This document shows, one piece after another, positions 25,628-34,336 of a stretch of 64,000 nucleotides of DNA. The position numbers and the translations under genes were made by a program. How positions within the stretch are numbered: the first letter of the stretch is position 1; every line of letters begins with the position of its first letter. The stretch is from Vibrio bivalvicida (GTDB taxonomy: Bacteria > Pseudomonadota > Gammaproteobacteria > Enterobacterales > Vibrionaceae), in the NCBI RefSeq assembly GCF_001399455.2, contig NZ_LLEI02000043.1, forward strand, positions 248,001 to 312,000, written 5' to 3'. The notes beneath the pieces were generated by a model. The model did no database searches and had not been told where the DNA came from. It was given only the letters and a program-made list of their open reading frames with translations.

Positions 25628-26422
25628 CTATTGTGTGCGCCAACTTGCGCCGAGTTTATGTTCTAGCCAAGCAGAGAGCCCTGACAATGTCAGTGTTAGA
25701 GCCAGGTAGATAGCTGCCACTGTAAACCAAATCTCAAATGGCATGGCTGTCTCCGAGACAATGTTTCGTCCTTCGGTAGTTAAATCGAAGATAGCCATTA
25801 CACTGACAATGGAAGAGTTCTTGATTAGAGATACAACTTCGTTGGTTAGTGGAGGGAGTGTTCGTTGAATCAGTTGTGGTAAGATCACATCGTAGTAAGT
25901 AAAAAATGAGTTAAGCCCTAAGGATTTAGAGGCTTCAAACTGACCTTTCGGGATGCTATTTAAACCACCGCGAAAGATCTCTGCGGTATAAGCGCCTTGA
26001 AAAAGTGACAGAGCTAGAACCGCTGTGGAAAACCTATCTAAACCGATAACTGGGCCAAAGACAAAGTAGAGCAAATATATCTGCACCAGCAGTGGCGTAT
26101 TGCGTATTGCTTCGATGTAAACAGTAGCGAGATTTCGACCAACCCAAGAGTTAGACAGTTTTAGCAGCGCGGTAGTCAATCCGATCGCTAGCGTAAAACC
26201 TAAACTGATTGCCGAGACTTTGATGGTAACTATCAGCCCTTCGACTAACTCAGCAGGCCACCATTCTCCATCTTCATAAAAAGTGATGAAATCGGGAACG
26301 CGCTCCCACTGCCATTGATAACCCATACTTTTGGCTCCAGAATCGAGTAACCAGAACAGGGCTAAGATAAGTAAGGTGATTTGCAATACTGCTGACAGAA
26401 TGGGTTGGAATACTCTTTTCAT
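25628..26422 (-). CDS. Amino-acid ABC transporter permease (first permease)
   Basis: This 264-residue HisQ/GltK-type inner-membrane permease has five to six helices. It shows the VEGLIVTIKVSAISLGF region, IEAIRNTPLLVQIYLLYFV (~108-126) and the EAA loop FEASKSLGLNSFFTYYDVILPQ (~165-186). It should pair with the permease at 23812 to form a heterodimeric channel. It lies two bases after the ATPase gene and eleven before the binding-protein gene, so it is firmly part of one operon. Confidence 0.9.
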   Translation of the reverse strand: MKRVFQPILSAVLQITLLILALFWLLDSGAKSMGYQWQWERVPDFITFYEDGEWWPAELVEGLIVTIKVSAISLGFTLAIGLTTALLKLSNSWVGRNLATVYIEAIRNTPLLVQIYLLYFVFGPVIGLDRFSTAVLALSLFQGAYTAEIFRGGLNSIPKGQFEASKSLGLNSFFTYYDVILPQLIQRTLPPLTNEVVSLIKNSSIVSVMAIFDLTTEGRNIVSETAMPFEIWFTVAAIYLALTLTLSGLSAWLEHKLGASWRTQ

Positions 26423-26424
26423 TG

Positions 26425-27141
26425 TCAGTGACTCAGGATCTGCGCTAAGAACTGCTGCGTTCTTGGATGACTTGGGGCAGAAAAGAGTTGCTCTGGTGTT
26501 GCCATTTCAAGTATTTGCCCTTGATCCATAAAGATCACTCTGTCTGCGACTTTTTTCGCAAACCCCATTTCATGCGTTACGCAGATCATCGTGATGCCAT
26601 CTTGCGCTAAGTCTGTCATGACATCTAAAACTTCTTGAATTGTCTCTGGATCGAGTGCAGAAGTAGGCTCATCGAAGAGTAGAATTTCTGGTTGCATGCA
26701 TAGAGAGCGGGCAATGGCGACTCTTTGTTGCTGTCCGCCAGAAAGCTGCACCGGGTATTTGTTGGCCTGTTCTTCAATATTCACCCGTTTCAGAAAATGA
26801 AGCGCGCGCTGATAGGCGTTTTCCTTGCTCAGTTTAAGCGTGCGTATTGGTGAAAGTGTTAAGTTTTCAAGCACAGTCAGATGGGGAAATAGATTAAAGT
26901 GCTGGAACACCATTCCCACTTGCCCTGGATTTAATGCTGAGTTGCGTTTGCCTAATACGGATATTATCCCTTGTTCGAGTGCTTCAAGTCCATTAATGGT
27001 TCGGATCAGGGTCGACTTACCTGAGCCTGAAGGACCGCAGACAACCAAAATCTCCCCTTTTCGTACGCATAGATTAATATTTTTTAGTGCTTGGAATTGC
27101 CCATACCACTTACTAACGTTCGTAAATTCAATGGCGTGCAT
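26425..27141 (-). CDS. Amino-acid ABC transporter ATP-binding protein
   Basis: This 238-residue GlnQ-type ATPase has Walker [13 protein letters not shown] (residues ~36-47), Q-loop [13 protein letters not shown], signature [15 protein letters not shown] (~134-148), Walker [14 protein letters not shown] and switch His CVTHEMGFA. It energises amino-acid uptake by the two permeases that follow. It is the first gene of the operon; its promoter lies in the gap shared with divergent aroG, where an 8-bp inverted repeat is found 36 bases upstream. Confidence 0.93.
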   Translation of the reverse strand: MHAIEFTNVSKWYGQFQALKNINLCVRKGEILVVCGPSGSGKSTLIRTINGLEALEQGIISVLGKRNSALNPGQVGMVFQHFNLFPHLTVLENLTLSPIRTLKLSKENAYQRALHFLKRVNIEEQANKYPVQLSGGQQQRVAIARSLCMQPEILLFDEPTSALDPETIQEVLDVMTDLAQDGITMICVTHEMGFAKKVADRVIFMDQGQILEMATPEQLFSAPSHPRTQQFLAQILSH

Positions 27142-27446
27142 GCCTGATCTGCCGCTTTTGTTATTGTGCTAATACCTTATCAATATCAGATTGATAATGC
27201 ATCTGGTGGTATAGAAAACTGGTATAAAAACTCTGCTAGCGCCTTATTTATTAGGGTGTAACTTAATCTTTACAGTCTATGTAAAATGTAAAAATGTTAG
27301 AAATATTGCCTTTTATTTAAAATAGTGGTTGCAACCTTGGTTTTTGATAGATAAGTTACACAGAACAGGAATTAGAAAGCGTGAACGTTTTTTCACCACA
27401 TAGTTTAGGTGATGCGTTCAACCAAGAGTAATAGGAAGAAGTAGCA
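27142..27446. promoter_or_regulatory. Divergent ABC operon / aroG promoter region
   Basis: A 305-bp gap. TTATCAAT (27177-27184) and ATTGATAA (27190-27197) form a perfect inverted repeat with a 5-base spacer, a possible operator for the ABC operon. TGTAAAATGTAAAAATGT near 27279 is only a poor match to a TyrR box. The aroG ribosome site (AGGAAGAAG) precedes 27447. Confidence 0.45.
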
Positions 27447-28502
27447 ATGTTTCAAACTGATGATGTACGAATTAACAAATCCAAAGAGTTATTACCTCCA
27501 GTTGCGGTTTTAGAGAAGTTTCCTGCAACTGAATCTGCTTCTTCGACTACGTTTCGTTCTCGTGAAGCCATCTCAAATATCTTAAAAGGCAAAGATGACC
27601 GCTTGCTTGTGATCATCGGTCCTTGCTCGATTCACGATCCAGAGGCGGCGATTGAGTACGGCAAGCGTTTAAAAGTACTGCGTGATGAGCTAGGCGACCG
27701 CCTAGAAGTGGTTATGCGTGTCTACTTTGAAAAACCGCGTACTACTGTCGGTTGGAAAGGGCTTATTAATGACCCGTACCTAAACGATACCTTTAAGATC
27801 AATGACGGCTTACGCATGGGGCGTAAACTGCTACTAGACCTAACTGACATGGGAATGCCAACGGCAAGTGAATTCCTAGATATGATTACTCCTCAGTATG
27901 TGGCTGATTTGATTAGCTGGGGCGCAATCGGTGCGCGTACGACAGAATCTCAGGTTCACCGTGAACTTGCCTCTGGTATTTCTTGCCCAGTTGGCTTTAA
28001 AAATGGTACTGACGGCAACATTAAAATTGCGTCGGATGCGATTCGCAGCGCAAGTGCTTCGCACCATTTCTTGTCAGTAACGAAATACGGCCACTCTGCA
28101 ATCATCGAAACCGCGGGTAACCCAGACTGTCATATTATTCTACGTGGCGGCAAAGAGCCAAACTATAGCGCTGACCATGTTGGCACTATCAAGCAAGAGC
28201 TAGAAGCATCGGGCTTACCACAGAAAGTGATGATTGACTTCAGTCATGCGAACAGCTCTAAACAATACCTGCGCCAAATGGTGGTTGCTGAAGATGTTGC
28301 AGGTCAACTTGCAGGTGGTGAGCAGGCTATTTTTGGTGTGATGATTGAATCTCACCTAGTCGAAGGTCGCCAAGATCTAGTTGATGGTCAAGCACCAACT
28401 TATGGTCAGTCAATCACTGATGCGTGTATTGGTTGGGATGATACAGAGAAGGTGCTTCGTCAACTCGCTGATGCCGTTGAAGCGCGCCGTAATAACAAGT
28501 AA
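27447..28502 (+). CDS. aroG: 3-deoxy-7-phosphoheptulonate synthase (DAHP synthase)
   Basis: This 351-residue class-I DAHP synthase condenses phosphoenolpyruvate with erythrose 4-phosphate, the first step of the shikimate pathway. It aligns by eye along its whole length with E. coli AroG: NDDLRI-like N-terminus, LVIIGPCSIHDPEAA (~53-67), MRVYFEKPRTTVGWKGL (~90-106), GARTTESQVHRELASG (~168-183), GFKNGTDG, and DFSHANSSKQ with metal-ligand His. Which aromatic acid inhibits it cannot be stated firmly, though similarity favours the phenylalanine-sensitive form. Single gene with a UUCG-loop terminator. Confidence 0.93.
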   Translation: MFQTDDVRINKSKELLPPVAVLEKFPATESASSTTFRSREAISNILKGKDDRLLVIIGPCSIHDPEAAIEYGKRLKVLRDELGDRLEVVMRVYFEKPRTTVGWKGLINDPYLNDTFKINDGLRMGRKLLLDLTDMGMPTASEFLDMITPQYVADLISWGAIGARTTESQVHRELASGISCPVGFKNGTDGNIKIASDAIRSASASHHFLSVTKYGHSAIIETAGNPDCHIILRGGKEPNYSADHVGTIKQELEASGLPQKVMIDFSHANSSKQYLRQMVVAEDVAGQLAGGEQAIFGVMIESHLVEGRQDLVDGQAPTYGQSITDACIGWDDTEKVLRQLADAVEARRNNK

Positions 28503-28526
28503 TCGACCTTTTATACTCAATTACTG

Positions 28527-28549
28527 AAAGCTCCTTCGGGAGCTTTTTT
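28527..28549 (+). terminator. Terminator after aroG
   Basis: Stem AAAGCTCC / GGAGCTTT with a TTCG tetraloop and a T-run. Confidence 0.92.
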
Positions 28550-28608
28550 GTTTGCTGATTGATAGCTGCGAGTTATAATGCAAGGGAATTTGTAAACTTG
28601 GCTAATTT

Positions 28609-28932
28609 ATGAAACTGAACCAACTCGCGCTTGTGAGTGTTTTATGGTTGGCGACGACGAAGATAGTGTCTGCTGCCGATACACAACAAGAATTGTTTCT
28701 GTATTCGCTTCCTGAACTTGAAGATGCAGGGCTGTTGGTAGAGCATCAGGACACGGCTACACCGCTAGCAGCGACGGACTTATCACTGCCTGTCGAGCTT
28801 GAATACGACGCACCATGTGATGTTAAGTGTGGGGTGAGTATGACAGGGCTTGTTTTACTGCATATGATTGTCGAAGGTAAAGCTGACCAAGAGTATCGTT
28901 ATTCATTGATGAATCCAAATTACGAACCATAA
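28609..28932 (+). CDS. Hypothetical secreted protein with CxxxC motif
   Basis: This 107-residue protein has a Sec-type signal peptide (MKLNQLALVSVLWLATTKIVSA). The mature part is acidic and ends without a second membrane segment apart from a mild hydrophobic stretch (GLVLLHMIVEG). APCDVKCGVSM gives a CxxxC pair. No family recognised. The ribosome site is weak, but codon use and signal peptide argue for a real gene. It has its own strong terminator and is convergent with proV. Confidence 0.6.
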   Translation: MKLNQLALVSVLWLATTKIVSAADTQQELFLYSLPELEDAGLLVEHQDTATPLAATDLSLPVELEYDAPCDVKCGVSMTGLVLLHMIVEGKADQEYRYSLMNPNYEP

Positions 28933-28946
28933 CAATTGGAATTATA

Positions 28947-28980
28947 AAAACGCCACTTGTGTCGCAAGTGGCGTTTTTGT
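28947..28980. terminator. Bidirectional terminator between the hypothetical gene and proV
   Basis: 13-bp stem AAAACGCCACTTG / CAAGTGGCGTTTT with a 5-base loop. The A-run and T-run flanks allow function on both strands. Confidence 0.88.
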
Positions 28981-28990
28981 ATTCAGAAGT

Positions 28991-30220
28991 CTAAGAGACC
29001 TTATCTAGCTTTGGGGAAGGAGAGACTTCCTCCTCAGTATTGTCAGAGAATATTTCTGCGACAGCACTACGTTCAAGTTCACCTTGTAAGTTGCCATCTT
29101 CGTCGACAACAGGTAATGAGTAGTCATACGACATAGTATCGACCAACACTTCCTCAATCGCAGCATCTGGAGAAACCGCCGGAACTTCTTCGTAGAACTC
29201 TTGTTTGATTTCTTCTGCTGTAGCCGTATCTTTCGCCGCGTCTAGTAGCCCTTCTTTGGTTAATACGCCTTGGTACCCATCTTCTGTTACGTGGTAAGCA
29301 TAATTTTGTTTAAAGCCTTTCATTTGGGCAATGGCTTCTTGGATTGTATTGGCCGTTATGCGATAGGCGGGTGGGTTCATCACCGTTTCAACGGTTAGGG
29401 CGCGGGCCCGGTTTACATCTTTGACGAATGCCTCTACGTAATCGTCGGCAGGGTGAAGTAAGATTTCATCAGGTGTTCCTTGCTGCACCAACTCGCCATC
29501 TTTGAGAATAGCGATTCTATCACCCAACCGAAGTGCTTCATCTAGGTCGTGGGTAATGAAAATAATGGTTTTGTGTAGCTTCTCTTGTAGCTCGATTAGC
29601 TGATCTTGCATTTCGCTGCGGATTAATGGATCGAGGGCCGAAAATGCCTCATCCATTAATAGTATTTCAGCATCTGTACACAGAGCGCGAGCTAAGCCGA
29701 CACGCTGCTGTTGACCACCTGAAAGCTGAGACGGGTACTGGTTCTCATAACCTTTTAACCCTACTGTATCAAGCCACTGGTTCGCCTTTTGTAGCCGTTG
29801 AGATTTTTCGACCCGTTGAATCTCTAATCCGTAGGCAACGTTATCAACCACAGTTCGGTGGGGTAGTAGGCCAAAGCGTTGGAATACCATCGACATTTTG
29901 TGACGACGAAACTCTTCAAGCTCCGTTTGGCTAAGTTGCATCACATCGGTACCTTCAACCAGAATCTGACCTTCAGTGGGATCAATAAGGCGATTGAAGT
30001 GGCGAATCAAGGTTGATTTTCCTGAGCCAGATAGCCCCATAATGACAAATATTTCGCCTTGGTTGATTTGCAGGTTAATCTCTTTCAAGCCAACCGTATG
30101 CCCGGTTTCAGCCAGTACTTTGTCTTTACTTTCACCTTGCTTTACACGCTCCATCACTGACTTAGGCTTTTGACCAAAAACCTTATATAAGCCACTGATC
30201 TCTATAAGTGGTTTAGTCAT
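28991..30220 (-). CDS. proV: Glycine betaine/proline ABC transporter ATP-binding protein ProV
   Basis: This 409-residue ATPase has Walker [17 protein letters not shown] (residues ~57-72), signature [15 protein letters not shown] (~166-180), Walker B ILLMDEAFSALDP and a switch His (FITHDLDEA). Two CBS domains follow (residues ~280-395, TVETVMNPPAYRI onward). In the OpuA/ProU family the CBS pair senses ionic strength and gates uptake of compatible solutes during osmotic stress. The gene is last in proX-proW-proV order and overlaps proW by eight bases; many bacteria use V-W-X order. Confidence 0.92.
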   Translation of the reverse strand: MTKPLIEISGLYKVFGQKPKSVMERVKQGESKDKVLAETGHTVGLKEINLQINQGEIFVIMGLSGSGKSTLIRHFNRLIDPTEGQILVEGTDVMQLSQTELEEFRRHKMSMVFQRFGLLPHRTVVDNVAYGLEIQRVEKSQRLQKANQWLDTVGLKGYENQYPSQLSGGQQQRVGLARALCTDAEILLMDEAFSALDPLIRSEMQDQLIELQEKLHKTIIFITHDLDEALRLGDRIAILKDGELVQQGTPDEILLHPADDYVEAFVKDVNRARALTVETVMNPPAYRITANTIQEAIAQMKGFKQNYAYHVTEDGYQGVLTKEGLLDAAKDTATAEEIKQEFYEEVPAVSPDAAIEEVLVDTMSYDYSLPVVDEDGNLQGELERSAVAEIFSDNTEEEVSPSPKLDKVS

Positions 30221-31112
30221 GCTTTAGATCTCCTAAATGAGCTTGTGTTCGTTTTGCGTAGGCTTGGGATGCTCGATCAAATAGGATTGCGAGAGCAACG
30301 ATCGCAAAGCCGTTGAGTAGGCCGAGGGTGAAATATTGGTTAGTAATCGATTTTAAAACGGGCTGACCGAGTCCTTTTACGCCAATCATTGAGGCGATCA
30401 CGACCATAGACAGTGCCATCATGATGGTTTGGTTGATACCTGCCATGATAGTTGGCATTGCAAGGGGAAGCTGGACACCAAACAAGCGTTGTTTGGCGCT
30501 GGCTCCAAAGGCTGTGGAAGCCTCTAGTACTTCTTTGTCTACTAAGCGGATGCCGAGATTGGTAAGGCGAATAACCGGTGGAATAGCGTAAATGACAACT
30601 GCGATAAGACCTGGGATTTTACCAATACCAAGCAGCATCACGACCGGAATTAAGTAAACGAAAGCTGGCATGGTTTGCATTACATCGAGCATTGGAGTGA
30701 CTATCGATTGAACACGATTAGATCGAGCCATAGCAATACCAATTGGAATTCCTAGCACGATGGACAGCATGGTACAGACAGTGATAATGCTCAAGGTGCG
30801 CATTGTGTCTTCCCACATTCCGAAGTAGCCGATCAGTATTAACGAGACAAAACAACCAACGGCCAATCTCCAAGAACGGCTAGCGGCATAAACAAGACCA
30901 GTACTAACCGCGAGAACGATCATCCAGGGCGTTGAAAGAAGAAGTTTTTCAAACCAGATTAAAAAAGATAAAAGTGGGTCGAAGAAAGATTCGATTAGGT
31001 CGCCATACTCGCGGGAGAAATCTCGATATGCGCCATCAAGCGTTTTGCGGATTGCTCTTAGATCTGAGCGCTCCATTTCAGGGAAGCTGTTGAACCAGCT
31101 TTCATTTGACAT
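30213..31112 (-). CDS. proW: Glycine betaine/proline ABC transporter permease ProW
   Basis: This ~299-residue inner-membrane permease has a soluble N-terminus of about 65 residues and then some six helices. It carries the family segments SIVLGIPIGIAMARSNR, PMLDVMQTMPAFVYLIPVVML and the EAA-type loop EASTAFGASAKQRLFGVQLP. ATG 31112 is chosen because AAGGAAC precedes it; a start 17 codons upstream is possible but lacks such a site. It imports glycine betaine or a related solute with ProX and ProV. Confidence 0.9.
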   Translation of the reverse strand: MSNESWFNSFPEMERSDLRAIRKTLDGAYRDFSREYGDLIESFFDPLLSFLIWFEKLLLSTPWMIVLAVSTGLVYAASRSWRLAVGCFVSLILIGYFGMWEDTMRTLSIITVCTMLSIVLGIPIGIAMARSNRVQSIVTPMLDVMQTMPAFVYLIPVVMLLGIGKIPGLIAVVIYAIPPVIRLTNLGIRLVDKEVLEASTAFGASAKQRLFGVQLPLAMPTIMAGINQTIMMALSMVVIASMIGVKGLGQPVLKSITNQYFTLGLLNGFAIVALAILFDRASQAYAKRTQAHLGDLKHD

Positions 31113-31170
31113 CAATAAGTTCCTTTTATTCTCCCTCGCTACATAGGTAGCGAAGGAGTACATCTAAAGC

Positions 31171-31189
31171 ATAGCGCGTCATGCGCTAT
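31171..31189 (-). other. Stem-loop between proX and proW
   Basis: ATAGCGC / GCGCTAT with a 5-base loop, in the proX-proW gap and without a T-run. Likely an mRNA 3'-end stabiliser or attenuator giving more binding protein than permease. Confidence 0.55.
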
Positions 31190-31212
31190 ATAGGTTTCTT
31201 ATGCTATTGGTA

Positions 31213-32202
31213 CTAAAGTGCTTGCTTCACTTTGTTTGCAACATTTTTCGGCACCCATGCTTGCCAGATTTGTGGGTACTCTTCTAGGAAGTGGAACATC
31301 GCTTCTTCACCATCTGCTTGGTTGTCTTCCATCCAGGCTAGAAGCTGGTTCATATCGGCATTGCTGAACCCACGCTTAGTGAAATAGTCATAAGCTTGTG
31401 GCGCGCGGCTTGCGAACTCTTCGGTAGTAATTGTATGCACAGGTGACGGTGGATACATGGTCGCTTTTGGCGACTCACATTCAGCTTGTGTTGTACAGCC
31501 GACAAACTCTGATTCATCAACGCCACTGCCAAAGTCGACTTTGACCATCTCATACTTGCCTAGTACTGCAGTGGGTGCCCAATAGTAGCCAAACCAAGCT
31601 TCTTCACGTTCATAGGCTTTAGCTATAGCACCGGATAAACCGGCACTTGAGCCAGGATCAACAATGGTAAAACCAGAGTTGTCTAAGCCTAAGGCTTTAA
31701 ATAAGTTACCTGCGCTGATTTGGCAGTTCCAACCTGCAGGGCAGCTATAAAAGGCGGAATGGTCTGGGTCTTCTGGGTGTTCAAACAACTTAGCGTGTTT
31801 TTTAACGCCTTCGATCGTGGCAATCTCAGGATACTGTTTGACCAGATAGGCCGGAACCCAAAAACCTTCTTCACCGCCATCTACGAGAGATTTTCCCGCA
31901 TAGCGAAGGCGTTTTTCGGCAACACCTTTGTCTAATGCATCTTTAAGGCTGTTGCTCCATAACTCGGGTGCAACATCCGGTTGACCTTTTTCAATCATAG
32001 ATGTGCCTGTTGGCATCGTATCACCGGGTATTAATTCGGCTTCACAGCCATAACCGTGCTCTAGAATAAATTTGTCTACGTTGGCAATCACTGTTGCAGA
32101 GTTCCAGTTCATATCAGCGATTGTAACCTTGCCACACTCTTCAGCTTGGACATGGAAAGCGGTTGCGCTTAGGGTTAGTAATGCAGCCGTTTTTAGTTTC
32201 AT
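31213..32202 (-). CDS. proX: Glycine betaine/proline ABC transporter substrate-binding protein ProX
   Basis: This 329-residue periplasmic protein has a signal peptide ending VQAEE. The OpuAC domain begins CGKVTIADMNWNSATVIANV. An internal disulfide-type cysteine pair (CPAGWNC, residues ~150-156) and the aromatic-rich segments AWFGYYWAPTAVLGKY and FWVPAYLVKQYPE suit quaternary-ammonium ligand cages. Ligand could be glycine betaine, proline betaine or choline; this is not resolved. First gene of the operon; the upstream 227 bases to sgrR should hold an osmotically controlled promoter but no site was assigned. Confidence 0.9.
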   Translation of the reverse strand: MKLKTAALLTLSATAFHVQAEECGKVTIADMNWNSATVIANVDKFILEHGYGCEAELIPGDTMPTGTSMIEKGQPDVAPELWSNSLKDALDKGVAEKRLRYAGKSLVDGGEEGFWVPAYLVKQYPEIATIEGVKKHAKLFEHPEDPDHSAFYSCPAGWNCQISAGNLFKALGLDNSGFTIVDPGSSAGLSGAIAKAYEREEAWFGYYWAPTAVLGKYEMVKVDFGSGVDESEFVGCTTQAECESPKATMYPPSPVHTITTEEFASRAPQAYDYFTKRGFSNADMNQLLAWMEDNQADGEEAMFHFLEEYPQIWQAWVPKNVANKVKQAL

Positions 32203-32429
32203 TGTAATTTCCTTTTTAATGAATACGTTATAAAAGTAGCGAATTGATATTTAGAGTTCAAATTAATATGTTGACTCTGTGAACCAGTGTTGATGTTTTT
32301 TGTGACAAAAATAAAACAATTGCCAGCAAAAAACGGCACTATGGTCACGGAAAATTACGCAGTATAACCGATTTACGAGGGTTTTATATTTCGAGTTCGA
32401 ATGATTAACGCTGTGCGATAAAAATTACA

Positions 32430-34202
32430 TTAGTTGGTAGACCAAACATTTTTAATATCCGGCCATCCCCAGTTAGTGAGTGCGACATCCTTAAGTACAC
32501 CTTGGAAGCGTAATGTCTGGCGATGATGAAACAGAGGTGAGAGCCAATATTGATTGATCAGCGCTGAAGCTATGGGTTCAAGAGCATCTAGATAGTCATG
32601 TAGTTCTGTTTTTGAGCGAAGCTCGTTCAGCCTATCAAGTAACCATATCTTCGACTCCTCACCGATACAGCGCTGAATGACTGGGTTGTGATAAAGGCTA
32701 TTGAACGCAGAAGCGTGTCTATTATCATCAAGGTTAATATTAGTAATGATGATGGATTCTTGTAATTGACCAGAGTCGGCTAGGGCTGTCAGTTGACGAT
32801 AGCTATAATTGTTAATGGAGACCTTAACACCAAATTGCTCCAACAGGTGTTTTACTGCCAAAGCGCAATTTCGTAGTGAACTGTAGTCATAGGTGGCAAT
32901 GCTCAACTTGTGTGGGAGAGGTTCTTGAGGCATTGCTGGACGAGTTATCTTATGCCACATCGGCAGCAGGTTATGGGCAATTTCACAACCGAACAGGAGG
33001 TTGTGGTTGTCTAGGTAATCGAACACTTTATCGGGGGTGAAATAGGTTGAAAGGAAGCGTCGTTGTTTGTCGTTCAACTCAATTTCACTACATTGGTTGA
33101 AGAGCACAAACATACAACCATCTTCCGTTCGACTTTGCTGCACGTTGCGATCTACATGTTGGCTAACAGCATGAGAGACATAATAATTACAGTTATTGCT
33201 AGACTGAGCGCCGGGCTGGTTAGTTTGAATTTGCTTATTCTCTAGATCGGATTCATCAAGATGCCAGATGGTGACTTGATCAGTTAAGGCTCGGCAGGCA
33301 TAGAATCGTTCAAAAGCTTGCAAACAGAGCTTACTGTCAGAGTGTTCAGTGACTTCAAAGGGGCCACAGCCAACGACTTGTTTGATCATTGAATTGTTGA
33401 TTTGTGTGACAGGTTGGATAGAGTATTTGACCCCTGATATAAGACCACCAAAACCGAGATCAGGTTTAGAAAGTTTGAAGATGATTTTATTGGGCATGGG
33501 TGAAGAAACATCGACTAAGTGATGCAACTCACTTTGATAATCTTCTAGCGTTGCTAGCTTTTGAAACAGGTCGACGACAGTAATTTCATTAATTGCCTCA
33601 CCATTGTGAAAAGTTAATCCAGGTCGAAGATAAAAGCTCCATTCAAGACTCGTTTCATCATAGTACCAATGATGGGCAAGTTGTGGTTCCAGAGTTCCAT
33701 TGGCTCCGCTAGATACCAAACAACAGTATATCTGGCGCAGTAAATATCGTTCGCTAGAGCGTTGCAATTGGTGAGGGACTAAGCGTTCAAAAGGACGTTT
33801 ATAAGTAAGCTGAATGTGCAGCAGGCCTTCTCGAATTGACGCACCCGAAGTGCTTTGTAGCAGTCTGCCAAAAGCCAGTTCATTGTCATCAAGTATCGAT
33901 AGGGCTTTTTCATATTTTCCCTCCAAGATTCTCTTTGCTGCGAGTTGTGCTTTGAGTTCGTCTAATTGCAGATTAAGTAGCAGCGTTGAGCGTTGGTTTC
34001 GACCAGGTTTTGGGGTCCATGATAGCCATGAGAGTTCAAACATTTGATTGAGCAAGTTACGGGCGTGTCTTGGAGTGGTAAACAAGGCATCGGCTACGAT
34101 AGGTAACGTCGTTTTGTGTTCCATACCAACACCCAATGGAACTAAACGAGTGTAATAGCGCAATAGATTTAGATCAGACACAACAAAATACTCAACAAAC
34201 AA
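32430..34202 (-). CDS. sgrR: SgrR-family transcriptional regulator
   Basis: This 590-residue protein has an N-terminal winged-helix-type DNA-binding region (residues ~10-60, VADALFTTPRHARNLLNQMF, SWTPKPGRNQRSTL) joined to a large SBP_bac_5 solute-binding-like domain (HHWYYDETSLEWSFYLRPGL onward). Similarity by eye to E. coli SgrR runs the full length, including the C-terminal LTNWGWPDIKNVW. In E. coli, SgrR senses sugar-phosphate stress and activates the divergent small RNA gene sgrS; the same divergent arrangement exists here. The exact N-terminal Met is uncertain by about ten codons. Confidence 0.88.
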   Translation of the reverse strand: MFVEYFVVSDLNLLRYYTRLVPLGVGMEHKTTLPIVADALFTTPRHARNLLNQMFELSWLSWTPKPGRNQRSTLLLNLQLDELKAQLAAKRILEGKYEKALSILDDNELAFGRLLQSTSGASIREGLLHIQLTYKRPFERLVPHQLQRSSERYLLRQIYCCLVSSGANGTLEPQLAHHWYYDETSLEWSFYLRPGLTFHNGEAINEITVVDLFQKLATLEDYQSELHHLVDVSSPMPNKIIFKLSKPDLGFGGLISGVKYSIQPVTQINNSMIKQVVGCGPFEVTEHSDSKLCLQAFERFYACRALTDQVTIWHLDESDLENKQIQTNQPGAQSSNNCNYYVSHAVSQHVDRNVQQSRTEDGCMFVLFNQCSEIELNDKQRRFLSTYFTPDKVFDYLDNHNLLFGCEIAHNLLPMWHKITRPAMPQEPLPHKLSIATYDYSSLRNCALAVKHLLEQFGVKVSINNYSYRQLTALADSGQLQESIIITNINLDDNRHASAFNSLYHNPVIQRCIGEESKIWLLDRLNELRSKTELHDYLDALEPIASALINQYWLSPLFHHRQTLRFQGVLKDVALTNWGWPDIKNVWSTN

Positions 34203-34336
34203 GAATTATCTCAGTTGATTTTGTTCCTAGTTTTGCCAAATTACCACTATTTTTAGCAGCCAATTTGTCATTTCTGTTTTTATAGGGAACGAACTATCAT
34301 TATTTTGGCTGTTTTTCTATTCCGTATTAAGGCGCA

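Noticed and set aside
27270..27300. Possible TyrR box upstream of aroG
   Set aside because: TGTAAA is present but the partner half is AAATGT rather than TTTACA, and a TTTACA lies on the wrong side. The match is too poor to call.
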